A stretch of DNA of 64,000 bases, from contig NZ_JADPMP010000001.1 in NCBI RefSeq assembly GCF_015686655.1, forward strand, positions 124,001 to 188,000, in the 5' to 3' direction. The translations under genes and the position numbers were made by a program. The notes below the pieces were generated by a model. That model saw only the letters and a program-made list of their open reading frames with translations, had not been told where the DNA came from and searched no databases. Every line of letters starts with the position of its first letter. Within the stretch, counting starts at the first letter, position 1. This DNA comes from Pontibacter sp. FD36 (lineage in GTDB: Bacteria > Bacteroidota > Bacteroidia > Cytophagales > Hymenobacteraceae). Shown here piece by piece: positions 43,801 to 55,300 of the stretch.

Positions 43801-44513
43801 TAGTCTCTGGCAACGGAACCCGTCAGATAGGAGTTACTTCAGCTGCAGGCAATTATAGCTCTGCCACGGTGTCAGTTAATGTCAATACCAAATGCGGCAC
43901 CCTTTCCGCTTCAACAAACATAACTATAGGTTCAGGGTCAGCCTTTATTAGCAACCCATATGATTTAAGTTGTTACTGCCAAATATACGGGCCTCAGACA
44001 GGTAAGACATATCAATTCTTTGTGGATACAAACCAATATGGCGTTGATCCTAGTAATTATCGATGGACCATTACACCTCCTTTTGACTCTCCGGAGCCGT
44101 ATCCGATGGAGTTTTCGGGCAGTTCAATTTACTTCGACGCCTATTATCCCGGCGAATACACTTTTGAATTGCAGCAATATACACCAGGTTGCGGATGGAG
44201 TGTTAAAGACACAAGATACTTCTACTTTAGTCAGGGGTATGGCATGTATGCTTACGCCTATCCTAACCCTACCTCGGATGAATTGAATGTGTCGCTGAGC
44301 AGCGCTTTCCCGGAAGAAGAGGATAATACAGATAGCACTTATGAAGTTCGCCTTTTGAATGCGCAGCAAAAGGAAGTGTATAATAAAAAGACGAAGGACA
44401 AACAATTAGTTATCCCTGTTCAGAAGCTCAAGAGTGGAACATACTACCTGCAGCTTAACTCTGGTACGAGGACTGTGGTAAACAGAATTGTCATAGGGCA
44501 AAATGTAAGGTAA
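40896..44513 (+). CDS. Secreted DNRLRE / alpha-beta hydrolase protein with T9SS sorting domain
   Basis: A protein of 1205 residues. It has a signal peptide (1-27), a DNRLRE/CBM96-like domain (about 28-225: TDWTDVMLYRNDQN...WGETSVTWNNQPATTT...), and an alpha/beta-hydrolase domain around residues 490-700. The nucleophile elbow GISMGGLVARYGLAKM has Ser591, and THDSPHRGANVPLG follows; the pattern is that of PGAP1-like lipases/esterases. A PKD/Ig-like region lies near 930-1010, and the C-terminal type IX sorting domain (YAYPNPTSDELNVSLSS...GTYYLQLNSGTRTVVNRIVIG) lies at about 1120-1205. It is exported by T9SS and anchored or released at the cell surface. The substrate is unknown. Confidence 0.85.
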   Translation: MKTQLPFFRGLASLCLLLTLMSHSLQAQNTVTIGAGTDWTDVMLYRNDQNTSIANTNYHNQARNLASAWTSNGFPTYWRTLFRFNLNSIPPGAVIQNATLYLYSDPTATGSSGTTNNQLSGSNAVYFEKVNSNWGETSVTWNNQPATTTSGRIWQQPSTFTTENIQVNLTSFVQDWVSSPSTNYGMRMALEHEQYFRGRAYASEDHTNTAIRPKLIITYSTSSSDPVADEINNIFALLDKTQVPTGFLSDYGREFLPLDVFNGILTDSNRVNIDAWRWSYASLYSSRIYGANSLPTLATVNNAIKNVQSSSGAIPVVMAHANYAYIKPDAFSNNLLKVENNQLRDVMGRTQSPYAERSYFAASPVRNSVSSGTVSLVFKPEIFYNTTGKTPQTFYIDFADGRGYVNTAWNTPVSATYTSDGTRLIKIKVLFTDNTFYECYSQIAVSNTGALAFRYPGEPQLPPHTINARPGIHDGGQLFISLGQNHTTISKPLIVVEGYDASDIAPDLIPTKEYNDFISSINTPIFRVNNQLYHESFNNQLDLAGYDLIFLNFNNSLDDITRNAALFEEVVNWVNMQKGSGGEDNVVLGISMGGLVARYGLAKMTKQGGATRTRLLITHDSPHRGANVPLGFQHLITSIPDLKVLADANIQDLSPAVKAGFDLLSAPASQQMLILRSENGNTIANTFLDNIYRPMVTFSSADLQPSYRFLATSQGSECGQQLFTPYTELGRLDSEFFLSPLPWLSRKALKAEAVINALPEQGTSKRITYLKIGYEYRRFWFIKWEKNLLNISKNAPSYALPWDGAPGGTFTLDDEDDNPYSVSGPNIKFGIFFKLKVNGNIAGEFTFVPTASALDVEPTSPAVLTAKYSGGISVTAQSAADDFIAQDRPFASAPYNIYHTTFTNRNAEWIFNEMQSSTNNTLNCSNECGPTVTISSSSNSVCGGTAYFSVPDYGNGVAYSWSVGPGLSIVSGNGTRQIGVTSAAGNYSSATVSVNVNTKCGTLSASTNITIGSGSAFISNPYDLSCYCQIYGPQTGKTYQFFVDTNQYGVDPSNYRWTITPPFDSPEPYPMEFSGSSIYFDAYYPGEYTFELQQYTPGCGWSVKDTRYFYFSQGYGMYAYAYPNPTSDELNVSLSSAFPEEEDNTDSTYEVRLLNAQQKEVYNKKTKDKQLVIPVQKLKSGTYYLQLNSGTRTVVNRIVIGQNVR

Positions 44514-44613
44514 TGAGCCAAGGTGTTACCTTCTGGCATGAGGTTATGTCACAGGGTGGCTTACAGCACTAAATTATAAGCAAACATAACTTACATACGA
44601 GTATTGGTCTAAC

Positions 44614-45075
44614 ATGAATCATCCCGAACTTTGATTGAGGGATAGATAGAGCAGACTTCAGAGGTTGGCCAAAGCCAGGCGGATGCGGTAAAGCAGTGTG
44701 GGAGTTTCCTGCACCGCTTTCCTGTTCTGTGGCAGCCCAGGCGCTGCTCCTTTTGCTTTTCGAGCTCTTTGTCAAGCAGCGAGAGCAGCAGGCCCGAGGG
44801 GCGGCTGCGGTGTCGTACCAGCGCCTGGCACAGCCCCAGGAAAGTGGCCACCAGCCGGCGGTCCAGCAGCCGGCCGAGCAACAGAAGGAAAGGGTAAAGG
44901 AATTGCTCCAGGCGATGGCGAAAAACGGGCCAGCGGGAGAACTTCGGCCGCCGGTCCGGCGTTTTTAGAAGTAGAGCACATAAAAACCTCCTGTCTTTAG
45001 GTGATACATTATCTATATCCCTAAAACAGGAGGTTTTCCTTTTTCATCTCATCTCTAAACTCTGGGATGATTCAT
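44614..45075 (-). mobile_element. Insertion-sequence remnant with 12-bp terminal inverted repeats
   Basis: ATGAATCATCCC at 44614-44625 is repeated inverted at 45064-45075, giving a 462-bp unit. Inside, the minus strand encodes a transposase-like stretch (PKFSRWPVFRHRLEQFLYPF, then LLDRRLVATFLGLCQALVRH, about 44780-44960). A transposase-C-terminus-like end (KAVQETPTLLYRIRLALANL, about 44648-44710) lies in another frame, so the centre of the gene is missing. A hairpin sits in the leader. No clear target duplication is seen. Family not assigned. Confidence 0.5.
44983..45037. repeat. Large stem-loop in the insertion-sequence remnant
   Basis: AAAACCTCCTGT (44983-44994) and ACAGGAGGTTTT (45026-45037) pair, and after one bulge TTTAGG pairs with CCTAAA, an 18-bp stem around an 18-nt loop. 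On the plus strand it is followed by a T-rich stretch, so it can also end the transcript coming from the hydrolase gene. Confidence 0.75.
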
Positions 45076-45548
45076 ATTTAAATAAGGGCTATAATTATAT
45101 GTGCCATTCTCTTTTTCGATGATCAAGAATCATTCCTACTCCATCTGTAGAGATTGGAGCACGTCAGTTAAATACTAGCACAAGCCTGCTATTGAGTAAA
45201 AGAAATTTAACCCAAAATATAGGATATTCAAAGAAGTTCTTTGGCTAAAAAAATTATAACATCTCTATTTGGTATAATATGTTGGGTTCTTTCTGCAATA
45301 GCTAGTTTTTTAAACATTTTCTTACTGTGCAGCTGTTTAGCAATACTATTACACAGCTAAAATTTCACTTTCTGTGCGCACGAATTGTATTGAATTACAC
45401 TGTATAGTTAAAGGTAAATATAACTATATATAATACTACTCGTAAGCCCGCTGTATAAAAAGAAGATGAGTTTGACTTTGCTCCCCTATGCAATTATAGT
45501 TAGGGACTCTGCAAGTCAATTTGACGCCTAAAAAGAACGTTCAAGCCT
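45076..45548. other. 473-bp AT-rich stretch before the RHS locus
   Basis: No gene is recognised. Being AT-rich and directly upstream of the first YD-repeat gene, it probably carries that gene's promoter, but no box stands out. Confidence 0.45.
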
Positions 45549-48500
45549 ATGAAATCTATTGTCGCCCTTTTAATAGTATCCTTCTGTTTACTTTTGTTTT
45601 CTAAGCCTGCAAATAGCCAGCATAGCTTTGAGCTGCCAATTCCTCCTACTCCAGAGGCGGCATCATTGGCTAAATTCTCCCAAGTACCTGTTTCGCACAG
45701 CACGGGCCTACCCCATATTTCTATACCGCTCTATGAAATTCAATTAAGAGGTTTTTCCTTGCCAATCTCGCTTAACTATCATGCCGGTGGTATCCGAGTC
45801 GACGAGATTGCTAGCAGTGCAGGTTTAGGCTGGGCACTGTCTGCAGGTGGCACTATCTCTAGTTCCGTGTTGGGTAAACCAGACTTTGGTTATAGAGGGT
45901 ATGTGACGGGTGCCACTGAGTTTCCTGTAGATCGGGAACTACAACCTTATGAGGAGTTTGAGAACGGGGAGCAAGATTATAATCTCTGTAAGGAGCTTCT
46001 AGGAATGGCTACGCTATCACAAAACCCAAATCTGGCACATGATACACAGCCGGATTTGTTTTTCTACAGTATGGGTGGAAGGAGTGGAAAGTTCTTTTTC
46101 AGTCGTGATGGTAACGCACATACTGTACCATTCGAGCCCCTCAAAATAGAGGGAGGGGATCAAATATTCCGTATTACGGATGAGAATGGCAACATATTTA
46201 CGTTTGCTGCAAAGGAAGTTGCTCAGACAACTTTCATTGCTTTTGGAGGTGTGCCAGGTACATCCACAGCGGGAGATTACACGCCGACAACCGTGACTTT
46301 TTTACTAAGCTCTGTAGTTACCCCGCAAGGAGACTCTCTGAAGCTTGAGTATGAAGGCTATGGCTACGAATATCGTAATATAGGTTCGCGTACCCGCCAC
46401 CTCAGAAACCCAAGTAGTACCTGCCCTGAGATTCCAGAGTCCGGTACAGAGAGTTTGACTAATGTGTTTGGCGGACAGCGTATCAAGCGTATTACTAGCA
46501 GCATAGGGCATGTTGTGGAGTTTAGCTATGATTCATGCGGACGCGCGGATTTGGCCGGTCTGGCATCTCTTGCGAAACCAGGTGCGCTGACAGAAGTTTC
46601 GATCCGTGTGATGGGAGCTAAAGGTGTGAAAAAGTTTCGATTAGGTTATGAGTATTTCTATTCCGATCCGGGTATTGCTCTGATTACCAACAACTGCAAT
46701 AAAGGGGAGGTAGATCCAGATGATCTTAGGCTCAAGCTGGTCTCGGTTGTTGAGGAAGGCAAACCAGCATACCGGGTGACATACAATGAGAGTGTGCGTC
46801 TCCCCAACCGGCTTTCTCCTGCACAGGATCATTGGGGATTTTATAACGGTTCGCAACATCTCCTGCCTAAAAATGAACAGGCTGGATTTATGGACGGAGG
46901 AACGAAGGAGCCTGATAAAGAGCTGATGGGTGCATTTCTGATCAAGGATCTCACTAATCCGACGGGAGGTAGAACAGAATTTACTTTTGAGCCTCACGAC
47001 TACTTTGAGGTGGCGGGAATTGAGCGCCGGGACACTCTGTTAGGAGTGAGTTTTGAAAACGGATCACGTAGAGGGCCTGGGCAGGATAGTGCTTTTTATA
47101 AGGAAATCAGCTTTGAGGTGGGGTTATTGGGCAGCGTGGTTCATGACAGTGTTAATGTGCGCTTTCAGGAGATCAATTCTCTAACCGGAATCAACTACTA
47201 TTTCAGGGCAACAATTACCGGGGTAGACAACGGGTTCAGCCAGCCCCTGTTGGGCGATGAGAATGGGATCGGGGAAAAGCAGTTCATGCTTGCACCAGGA
47301 GCATATAAGCTCATAATTGAGGCAATGGGGCTTGACGAGGAGGGGGCAGGACATGTAATGATTTTCTGGAAGGAACTGACTTATATTAACAAGCCTGCAG
47401 TCAACAGAATAGCAGGTGGACTTCGGATACGTAAAATAAAATACCTAAGTCCGGAAAGCACACCCCTTGAAAGGATGTTCCATTACAGGGAGCTGTCAGA
47501 TACCACTAGGTCGAGTGGTAAAACCTTGCTTGCTCCTAGTTACCTCTATCAGTATTTCGTCAGCGACAGCTCGCCGATTGGTTCTGACGGGTACAAGCAA
47601 GATTGCATGTATCTGGCCCAGACGTCTAAGAGTATCCATCCCCTTTCGACGATGGCGGGAAGCAGTGTAGCCTACACAAGTGCTAGGGTGGAAAGCAGAA
47701 ACGAAGATGAAATCTCCCTATCGAGCTATAAATACTCTTTTGCTTCGGACCATAACCCCCATGGGGGAGCCCCCCCATTCACGCCCGGCACCAGCATGGA
47801 ATGGATGCGGGGTCTGCTTCTGGAAGAGACAGACTACATCCATAAGAAAGATTTAAATGCATTCTGGCCGGTGAAAAAAATCAAGCATCGATATCAGCGA
47901 TATTACACGCCACCAAGTGCTTTAGGAGGTGAGAGTGGTAACTACACCCTGCCGGAAGGAGTGAACGAGTCGCATGCGTTGGGCCTGCAAATAATGGTAG
48001 TGCGCCCTGAGCGTGAGGATGTACGGGAGCATGGGCTTACGGTGCGCGGTGCAGTTTTTACCATTGAGAGCTTCAAGCATGTTTCTGTTTGGCAGTACAA
48101 ATCTGAAACAGAGGAGATTTTTTACGATGCGGCTGATTCGACGCAGCAGATATCAGTTCTTACCCGTTATTACTATGATAGGCCGGGGCACAGCCAGCTC
48201 ACGCGTATTAAGCGTAATGACAGCAGAGGTCGTCAAATATCCACTTCTCTGTCCTATCCGAGTGATTTCGAAATCGCTGTTCCATCCAGCGAGGCAGTTG
48301 AGGGGTTAAAGGCCATGATAGACAAACATATCCTGAATAAGTTTGTTGAGGAGCAGCAGTGGCTTGTTCAGGGGGAGGATTCCCTGTTGCTATCATCAAA
48401 TTTGGCATTCTATAAGTTAAAATCTCAGGGCGTGGTCCAGGAACAGATAAAAACTTTGGTGACAGATAAACCGCTTTCTATTGCTGAATTCACTAGTGTG

Positions 48501-49184
48501 AAGGTAGATGGAGATGGTAATCTGGCTTATGATCAGAAGTATGACCAAGAGTGGTTCATTCGCTCCTATTCAGAAAATCTGAACCCTCTTGAAATTATCA
48601 GGAGGGAGATGCCTACTGCTTTGCTCTGGGATGAGGGGTATAACAAAGTGATGGCAAATGTGCAGCACGCTAAATTCTCTGATATCGCCTATACTAGTTT
48701 TGAGACCTCTAGTCAGGGGAATTGGGATTACGAAGGAACAATAGTAAATGATTCCTCCAGTCTGATAGGGGAGAAACACTACGTGCTCAATGACCGTCCC
48801 TTAACTAAAGGCTCCCTTAATCCAAACCTTACATATCAGCTCTCTTACTGGGTGAAAGGTACATCTCCGGCAAATGTTGCGGGTGGAACTGCACCAGTTG
48901 CAGGAAAGACTGTCAATGGATGGACTTATTTTGAGCATCATATTTCTGGGGTGCAGGAGGTGAGTGTAAGCGGAGTTGGCTACATTGACGAGTTGCGTCT
49001 GTATCCTTCAGGCTCGCAGATGATTTCCTACACTTATGACCTATTATTTGGCATATCCAGTATGACAGATCCCAATGGGCGAACAACCTTCTACGAGTAC
49101 GACGGGATGGGCCGGCTCCGGGCGGTGAAAGACCATGAAGGGAACGTACTCAGAAGCCACGAGTACCACTATGTTGGACAGTAG
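45549..49184 (+). CDS. Large YD/RHS-repeat surface protein
   Basis: A protein of 1211 residues with a signal peptide (1-23). The N-terminus (LPIPPTPEAASLAKFSQVPVSHSTGLPHISIPLYE) and LSAGG-type segments are typical of long Bacteroidota RHS-like proteins. Only the end shows a clear YD repeat: DPNGRTTFYEYDGMGRLRAVKDHEGNVLRSHEYHY (near residues 1170-1208), then a stop at 49182-49184. There is no RHS core or toxin domain, so it ends where such proteins usually continue. It may be complete or may once have been joined to the next gene. It is separated from that gene's start by 213 bp. Confidence 0.82.
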   Translation: MKSIVALLIVSFCLLLFSKPANSQHSFELPIPPTPEAASLAKFSQVPVSHSTGLPHISIPLYEIQLRGFSLPISLNYHAGGIRVDEIASSAGLGWALSAGGTISSSVLGKPDFGYRGYVTGATEFPVDRELQPYEEFENGEQDYNLCKELLGMATLSQNPNLAHDTQPDLFFYSMGGRSGKFFFSRDGNAHTVPFEPLKIEGGDQIFRITDENGNIFTFAAKEVAQTTFIAFGGVPGTSTAGDYTPTTVTFLLSSVVTPQGDSLKLEYEGYGYEYRNIGSRTRHLRNPSSTCPEIPESGTESLTNVFGGQRIKRITSSIGHVVEFSYDSCGRADLAGLASLAKPGALTEVSIRVMGAKGVKKFRLGYEYFYSDPGIALITNNCNKGEVDPDDLRLKLVSVVEEGKPAYRVTYNESVRLPNRLSPAQDHWGFYNGSQHLLPKNEQAGFMDGGTKEPDKELMGAFLIKDLTNPTGGRTEFTFEPHDYFEVAGIERRDTLLGVSFENGSRRGPGQDSAFYKEISFEVGLLGSVVHDSVNVRFQEINSLTGINYYFRATITGVDNGFSQPLLGDENGIGEKQFMLAPGAYKLIIEAMGLDEEGAGHVMIFWKELTYINKPAVNRIAGGLRIRKIKYLSPESTPLERMFHYRELSDTTRSSGKTLLAPSYLYQYFVSDSSPIGSDGYKQDCMYLAQTSKSIHPLSTMAGSSVAYTSARVESRNEDEISLSSYKYSFASDHNPHGGAPPFTPGTSMEWMRGLLLEETDYIHKKDLNAFWPVKKIKHRYQRYYTPPSALGGESGNYTLPEGVNESHALGLQIMVVRPEREDVREHGLTVRGAVFTIESFKHVSVWQYKSETEEIFYDAADSTQQISVLTRYYYDRPGHSQLTRIKRNDSRGRQISTSLSYPSDFEIAVPSSEAVEGLKAMIDKHILNKFVEEQQWLVQGEDSLLLSSNLAFYKLKSQGVVQEQIKTLVTDKPLSIAEFTSVKVDGDGNLAYDQKYDQEWFIRSYSENLNPLEIIRREMPTALLWDEGYNKVMANVQHAKFSDIAYTSFETSSQGNWDYEGTIVNDSSSLIGEKHYVLNDRPLTKGSLNPNLTYQLSYWVKGTSPANVAGGTAPVAGKTVNGWTYFEHHISGVQEVSVSGVGYIDELRLYPSGSQMISYTYDLLFGISSMTDPNGRTTFYEYDGMGRLRAVKDHEGNVLRSHEYHYVGQ

Positions 49185-49397
49185 GCCCATTCTGCCTTTG
49201 GTGAGGAGTTAGAAGACATCCTTTTCAATAAGGAAGATCTGACGATACGCTTTGAAGACAGCCTGGCGCCACCGTGTGTGGTCCGCGGCCGCCATTCCAA
49301 CACAAAAAGTAGTTCAATCATTTTATTAAATAAAGGCAGCTCTTCAATCCCTACAGTATGGCGACTAGAGTCCAGGCCACACTTCTTAAATGACCAG

Positions 49398-52300
49398 ATG
49401 AAAACATCTCTACAGAAAATATTTCATACTGCATCTTCATTTCAGTTTCAGCTGACAACCCCTCTGAGCCAGCACCTGTCAGCTGAGGGCAAACGACCAC
49501 AATTGCCCGGGCGGCTGATAATTGCCATGCTGATACTTCTGCCATTTTTCAAATTTACAGGGGAGGCCTTGGCCCAGAACGGAGAGAGTCCCGGGACAAG
49601 ACTGCAGTCGGAGCTAAAACAGCTGCGGAAGCGACACCTGGTGCCGGTAGAATCACGGAATTTCGGTGCGTATGCGCAGACGACCACCCTTGCCTGGGAG
49701 CAGGCGCTTAGGGCCTACGGGCAGGGGCGGGACTCGCTCCATCACCAGGCTGTTAACCGGCATGTGGCACGCCTGACGGCCGAGCGCCAGGACCTGGCCC
49801 AGCAGGCCGAACCCCTGGCGCTGCAGACGATGAACGTTGCCTCAACGGGCGAGGGGGCGGTGCCGGACGCGGTGGAGCGTCAGGCGCTGGAGGACCTTTT
49901 CAATAGCACCAACGGAGCGAACTGGAACGCCAACGCCAACTGGCTGGCTGGCGCGACGAGCGCCGACATGGCCACCTGGCACGGGGTGATGGTGCAGGGC
50001 GGGGACGTGGTGGGCCTGATGCTCAACGGCAACGGGCTGAGCGGTGCGCTGCCCGTCTCGCTGGGCAACCTGGCGGGGCTGCAGTACGTGTACCTGCACG
50101 ACAATTCCCTGTCCGGAACGATTCCGGCGTCTGTTGGCAACCTGGCTACGCTCTACCACCTCTACCTGAGCAACAACAGCCTGACGGGCCCTATACCGTC
50201 CGAGCTGGGGGGGCTTCCCAACCTGACGGACCTGGGGCTCAACGGCAACTTGCTGGGCGGGAACATTCCTGCCTCGCTGAGCGGTCTTGCAAACCTGCAG
50301 TTCCTCTTCCTTAACAGCAATGCCCTGAGCGGGAGCATTCCCGCATCGCTGGGAGGGCTTTCCTCCCTGCGGCAGCTCTTCATGGGCGGCAATCCCCTGA
50401 CAGGCGTTATCCCGGCCGAGCTGGGGAACCTAGGCCTGCTCCAGCAGCTGGGGCTTGAAGGCTGTGCCCTGAGTGGGGGCATTCCCGCCTCTCTGGGGGA
50501 CCTGACCTCTCTGCAATACCTTTACCTAAATGACAACAGCCTTTCCGGGGCTATCCCTTCTGCACTGGGTAACCTCTCCGCACTTCGCCAACTCTACCTG
50601 CACAACAATGCTTTGAGCGGTGCTGTACCCCAGGAATTGGGGAACCTGGGATCTCTCTGGGAGCTGGGGCTGGACAACAACCAACTGGCCGGGGAGCTGC
50701 CGGCCTCGCTGGCATCGATGCCGAACCTTTATTTCCTGAGCCTGACGGGCAACGCGCTGACCGGGGTCCCCAATTTCAGTAACGGCCCGAACGCCCCCTC
50801 GCTCTATGTGGATGCCTACGGCAACCGGCTGGACTTCGGCTCGGTTGAGCCCAACCTGTCGGGGGTGAACACGAGCCCGCTGGCTTTCTTCGGATACAGT
50901 GCGCAGGCGCCGCTGGGGCAGCATGAGACCCGCGAACTGACAGCGGGGCAGCCCCTGGAGCTATTGGTGGAAACCGGCGGCACGCGCAACTTCTACCAGT
51001 GGCAGCGATTGGAGGGGGAGGCCTGGCAGGATATTGCCGGTGCGACGGCAAGCACCTACTCGGTTCCGGCATCCTCTGCTTCGGACGGCGGCGTGTACCG
51101 CTGCCGCGTCACCAATGCCTGGGCCACGGCCCTCACCCTCCACACCGCCGATATGACGGTGACGGTGGCTGCCGCCGGGGAGCCGCTTGCCTCCGCCCCA
51201 AGCGAGAACATGAACTACGTGCTCACCAACTCGGCCCAGGTCGGGGGGATGCTGACGCCGGAGGCGCTGGCGCAGGGCACCGTGCGCGAGGTGAGCCAGC
51301 AGATCGTCTACTTCGACGGGTTGGGGCGGGAGCTGCAGACAGTGCTCACCAGGGCCAGCCCGACCGGGCAGGACATCATCACACCGGTCCGCTATGACGC
51401 GCTGGGGAGGGTGGAGAAGACGTTCCTGCCCTACGCGACGGGCGGTGCGGCGGGCTCCTACCGCCCTGCGGCGGCCGATGAGCAGGCGGCCTTCTACGAC
51501 CCCTCCAACTCCATGTACCCGGACGTGGCCAAAGACGCTGCGCCATTTGCCGTGCCCGTGTACGAGGCCTCGCCCCTGAACCGGGTGACCGAGCAGGGGG
51601 CGCCGGGGGCGGCCTGGCAGCCGGGCACGGGCCATACCATGAAACAGGCGCAGCGCGCCAACCTGGCGGGGGAGGTGCGCCGCTGGGACTACATCCCGGC
51701 GACGGGCAGTTTCGCAAGCCCGGGATTCTATCATGCCGGTACTCTCTACGTGACCGAGACCCGGGACGAGGAGGACGCCCTGGCGGTGGAGTACAGGGAC
51801 CTGCAGGGGCGCGTGGTGCTCAAGCGCATGGAGACGGAGGTGGCGGCTGCCGGTGCGGACCTGGACTCGGTGGTCTGCGGGGAGGGCCCGGGGCGCCACT
51901 GGTCCTTTGACCAGGGCTCGCTGGCGGAGACGCAGACGGGACATTTGGCCACGGGCTCCGGCAGCGCGGCGGTGCCGGGCAGGCTGGCCGGGGGGCTGGG
52001 CTTTGACGGCACGGGCGGCCTGTCGGCTGACGGCTTTGCCTACGACTGGGCAGCCGACGCGAGCTTTACGGTTGAGCTGTGGGTGCGCCGGCAGGGGGCG
52101 CCCACAGACAACGAGGTGGTGCTGGGGCGCGACGATATGGAGTCGGGCGGCACGCTGCACTGGTGGATCGGGCTGGACCCGGCAGGCCGGGCGCGGCTGC
52201 AGCTGCGCGACAACCTCGGGGCGGGCGCCTTCCTAGGGGAGGCGGCCCAGAACCCGGTCATCACTGACGGGGCCTGGCACCACGTGGTGGCCGTGCGCGA

Positions 52301-55300
52301 CGCCCTCTGGCTCAGGACAAAGCTCTATGTGGACGGGGTGCTGGTAGAGGAGGAAACCGTCTCCTCGCCCGAGGGCTTCGCCAGCCAGGCGGCGCTTAAC
52401 ATCGGCTGGCTCAATAGAAGCCACGGGTACCGCTTCCAGGGCGGGCTGGACGAGCTCTCCTTCTACGGCCGCGCCCTCAGCGCCCGGGAGGTGGCCGCCC
52501 GCCACGCCTCGGGCAGCTCGGAGCCCGCCTGCCTTTCGGTCGAGCCGGAACCGGGGCTGGCCGACACGCACTACGTCTATGACGCGCTGGGCAACCTGCG
52601 GCTGGTGATCCAGCCCGAGGGGATGCGCAGCCACCTGCCCCAGCCGGAAGGCGATGGTACCATTGCCCTTAATGAAAACTTTATAAAAGACTGGTGCTTC
52701 CGCTACGCCTATGACGGGCGCAGGAGAATGATCGAAAAGCAGGTGCCGGGTGCCGGGCCGGTGGAGCTGGTCTACAACAAGCGCGACGAGGCGGTCTTCT
52801 CCCGGGACTCCGTGCAGGCGGCGGCCGGAAAGTGGTCTTTCACCAAGTACGACGCGCTGGGTCGCCCGGTCTTGACGGGCGTGCTGGAAAAGCAGATCAA
52901 CCGGCAGGCGCTGCAGGATGCGGTAGACAACGTAGGGCAGCAGTTTGAGACGCGGGGCAGCTCTATCGAGGGATACTCGCTCAACGAATCCTCCCCGTCT
53001 GGTGTGCTTGTCACGGCAGACGACCTGCTGACGGTCACCTATTACGACGACTATGCCCATGCGGCCTTTACCCAGGACTATTCATTCGATGATGCCGCCC
53101 TGTCTGACGTGACGGCGCATAACAAGCGGGTACTGGGGCAGGTGACGGGCACCCGCACCCGCGTGCTGGGCACGCCGCTCTGGCTCACGAGCGTGAACTA
53201 CTATGATGACAAGTACCGGCTGGTGCAGGCGGTCTCGGACGGCTTTCTGGGCGGGACGAGGCAGCAGGCCTCCGAGCGCGTGACCACCCGCTACGACTTC
53301 GCGGGCAGGCCCCTGGTGACGCTGGCCTCCCACCAGTCGGGTACCCACATGGTGCGGGACACCATGGCCTACGACCACGCGGGGCGCCTGGCAGGCCAGT
53401 GGCAGTCGATCGACGGCCGGGACCCGGTGCTGCTGGCCGAGCGGGCCTACAACGAGCTGGGCCAGGAGACGGCGAAAAGGCTGCACCAAAACGCCGACGC
53501 TTCCTTTTTGCAGGAGGTGGACACGCGCTACAGCATCCGCGGCTGGCTTACTTCTATCAATGACCCGGGGCAGGTGAGCCAGCAGGGGGACCTGTTCGGC
53601 TTTGCGCTCAGCTACAACACGGGCATGGAGCTGGGGGCGCAGGGGCAGCACAACGGCAACATCGCCGAGATGCGCTGGGCCACGGCATCGGACGGGAAGC
53701 TGCGGGGATACGCCTACGCCTACGACCGCGCCGGGCGGTTAACAGCCGGGGCCTTCCGTGCCCGGGGGACGACAGGCTGGGATGAAGAGCAGGATCACTA
53801 CTCGGTCGACGAGCTTTCCTATGACGCCAACGGCAACATCCAGCGCTTGGTGCGCCGCGGACTGACGGCGGGGAACCCTTACGAGCGGGAGGACCCTGCA
53901 AGGGCCTGGGGGGAGGTGGACCGGCTGCGCTACCACTACGCGGGCAACCGCTTGGTGGGTGTGGACGATGAGGCCACGGCCACGGGCCCTGCCGGGGACT
54001 TCCGCGACAACGGCAGCCTCTACGCTACCGCGGCCCCTGAGTACGTCTACGACGTTAATGGCAATATGACGCGCGACGGGAACAAGGGCATCACGGCCGT
54101 ACGCTACAATCACCTCAACCTGCCCGACAGCGTGGCGCTCGGCACGAAGGGCTACATCCGCTACATCTATTCTGCCGCGGGGCAGAAGCTGCGCAAGGAG
54201 GTGCACGCGGCGGGCAAGGCCGTGGTGGCGACCGACTACTCAGGATTGTTCGTCCACCAGGGCGACACGCTCTTCGCCCACACTTCGGAGGGGCGGGCGC
54301 TGTACGAGCCGGCCACCGACCAGGTGTGGCGCTACGAGTACCATTTGAAGGACCATCTGGGCAACCTGCGCGTGAGCTTCGCCGAGGAGACCACGACCAC
54401 CTCGCAGGCCACCATGGAGATGATGGCCGCCCCGCAGGAGGAGGAGCAGTTCGGGCACATCGCCGAGACGCGGCACCTGGACCGGGGCCGCTCGCGCTCG
54501 GGCTCGCACGCGGCGCTCCTGGGTGCTGGGCGCAACAGGCCGCTGGGCCCGAGCAGGCGCCTGAGCGTTAGGGCGGGCGACAAGGTGAAGGCCGAGGCCT
54601 TCGGTATGTACGAGGAGGAGGTAAAGGGCAACAAGGGCCTGAGCCTGGCCTCCTGGCTGCTGGGGGCGGCCACGGCCGGCGTGGGTACGGTGAGCGAGCT
54701 GGGCACAGGCCCAGGCAAGGCGCTGCCCTACATCGGGGCAGGCATCGCGTTGGCACCCCTTGTGCTACAGAAGGAGAAGGGAGCGCCAGTGGCCTATCTT
54801 CGCTATATTGCTTATGCCAAAGACTCTTCTTACGTAGACTCGGGCTACCAGCTGCTCACGCGGCAGGCCAACGGGGGCTGGGAGAGGCTGGAGCTGGAAT
54901 ACACAGCCCAGCAGGACGGCTTCGTGGAGGTGTTCCTGGCCAACGAGAGCTACGAGGCCACTTGGTTCGACGATATGTCCGTGAGCCAGACGAGTCCGAT
55001 GCTCGTGCAGGAGAACCACTACGACCCCTGGGGACTCAACTTGGTGGGGATAGAGAAGCAGGGAAGTCCTGACCATCTCTTCCAGTACAACGGCAAGGAG
55101 AGGCAAACGGAGCTGGGGCTGAACTGGATGGACTACGGGGCCCGGATGTATGACGCCCAGATCGGCAGGTGGCATGTGGTAGATCCGCTGGCAGACCAGA
55201 TGCGCAGGCACTCGCCTTATAACTTCGCTTTCAACAACCCAATTCGCTTTATCGACCCAGATGGGATGGCGCCAATATCAACTATTGTAAAGAAAAATGA

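Noticed and set aside
49185..49397. Joining the two large YD/RHS genes into one broken gene
   Set aside because: The first ends after its own YD repeats and the second has its own ATG, membrane segment and LRR domain. A single frameshift does not restore one continuous family protein.
50961..52160. Open frame of 399 codons on the minus strand opposite the RHS gene
   Set aside because: Shadow of the GC-rich RHS core; no family.
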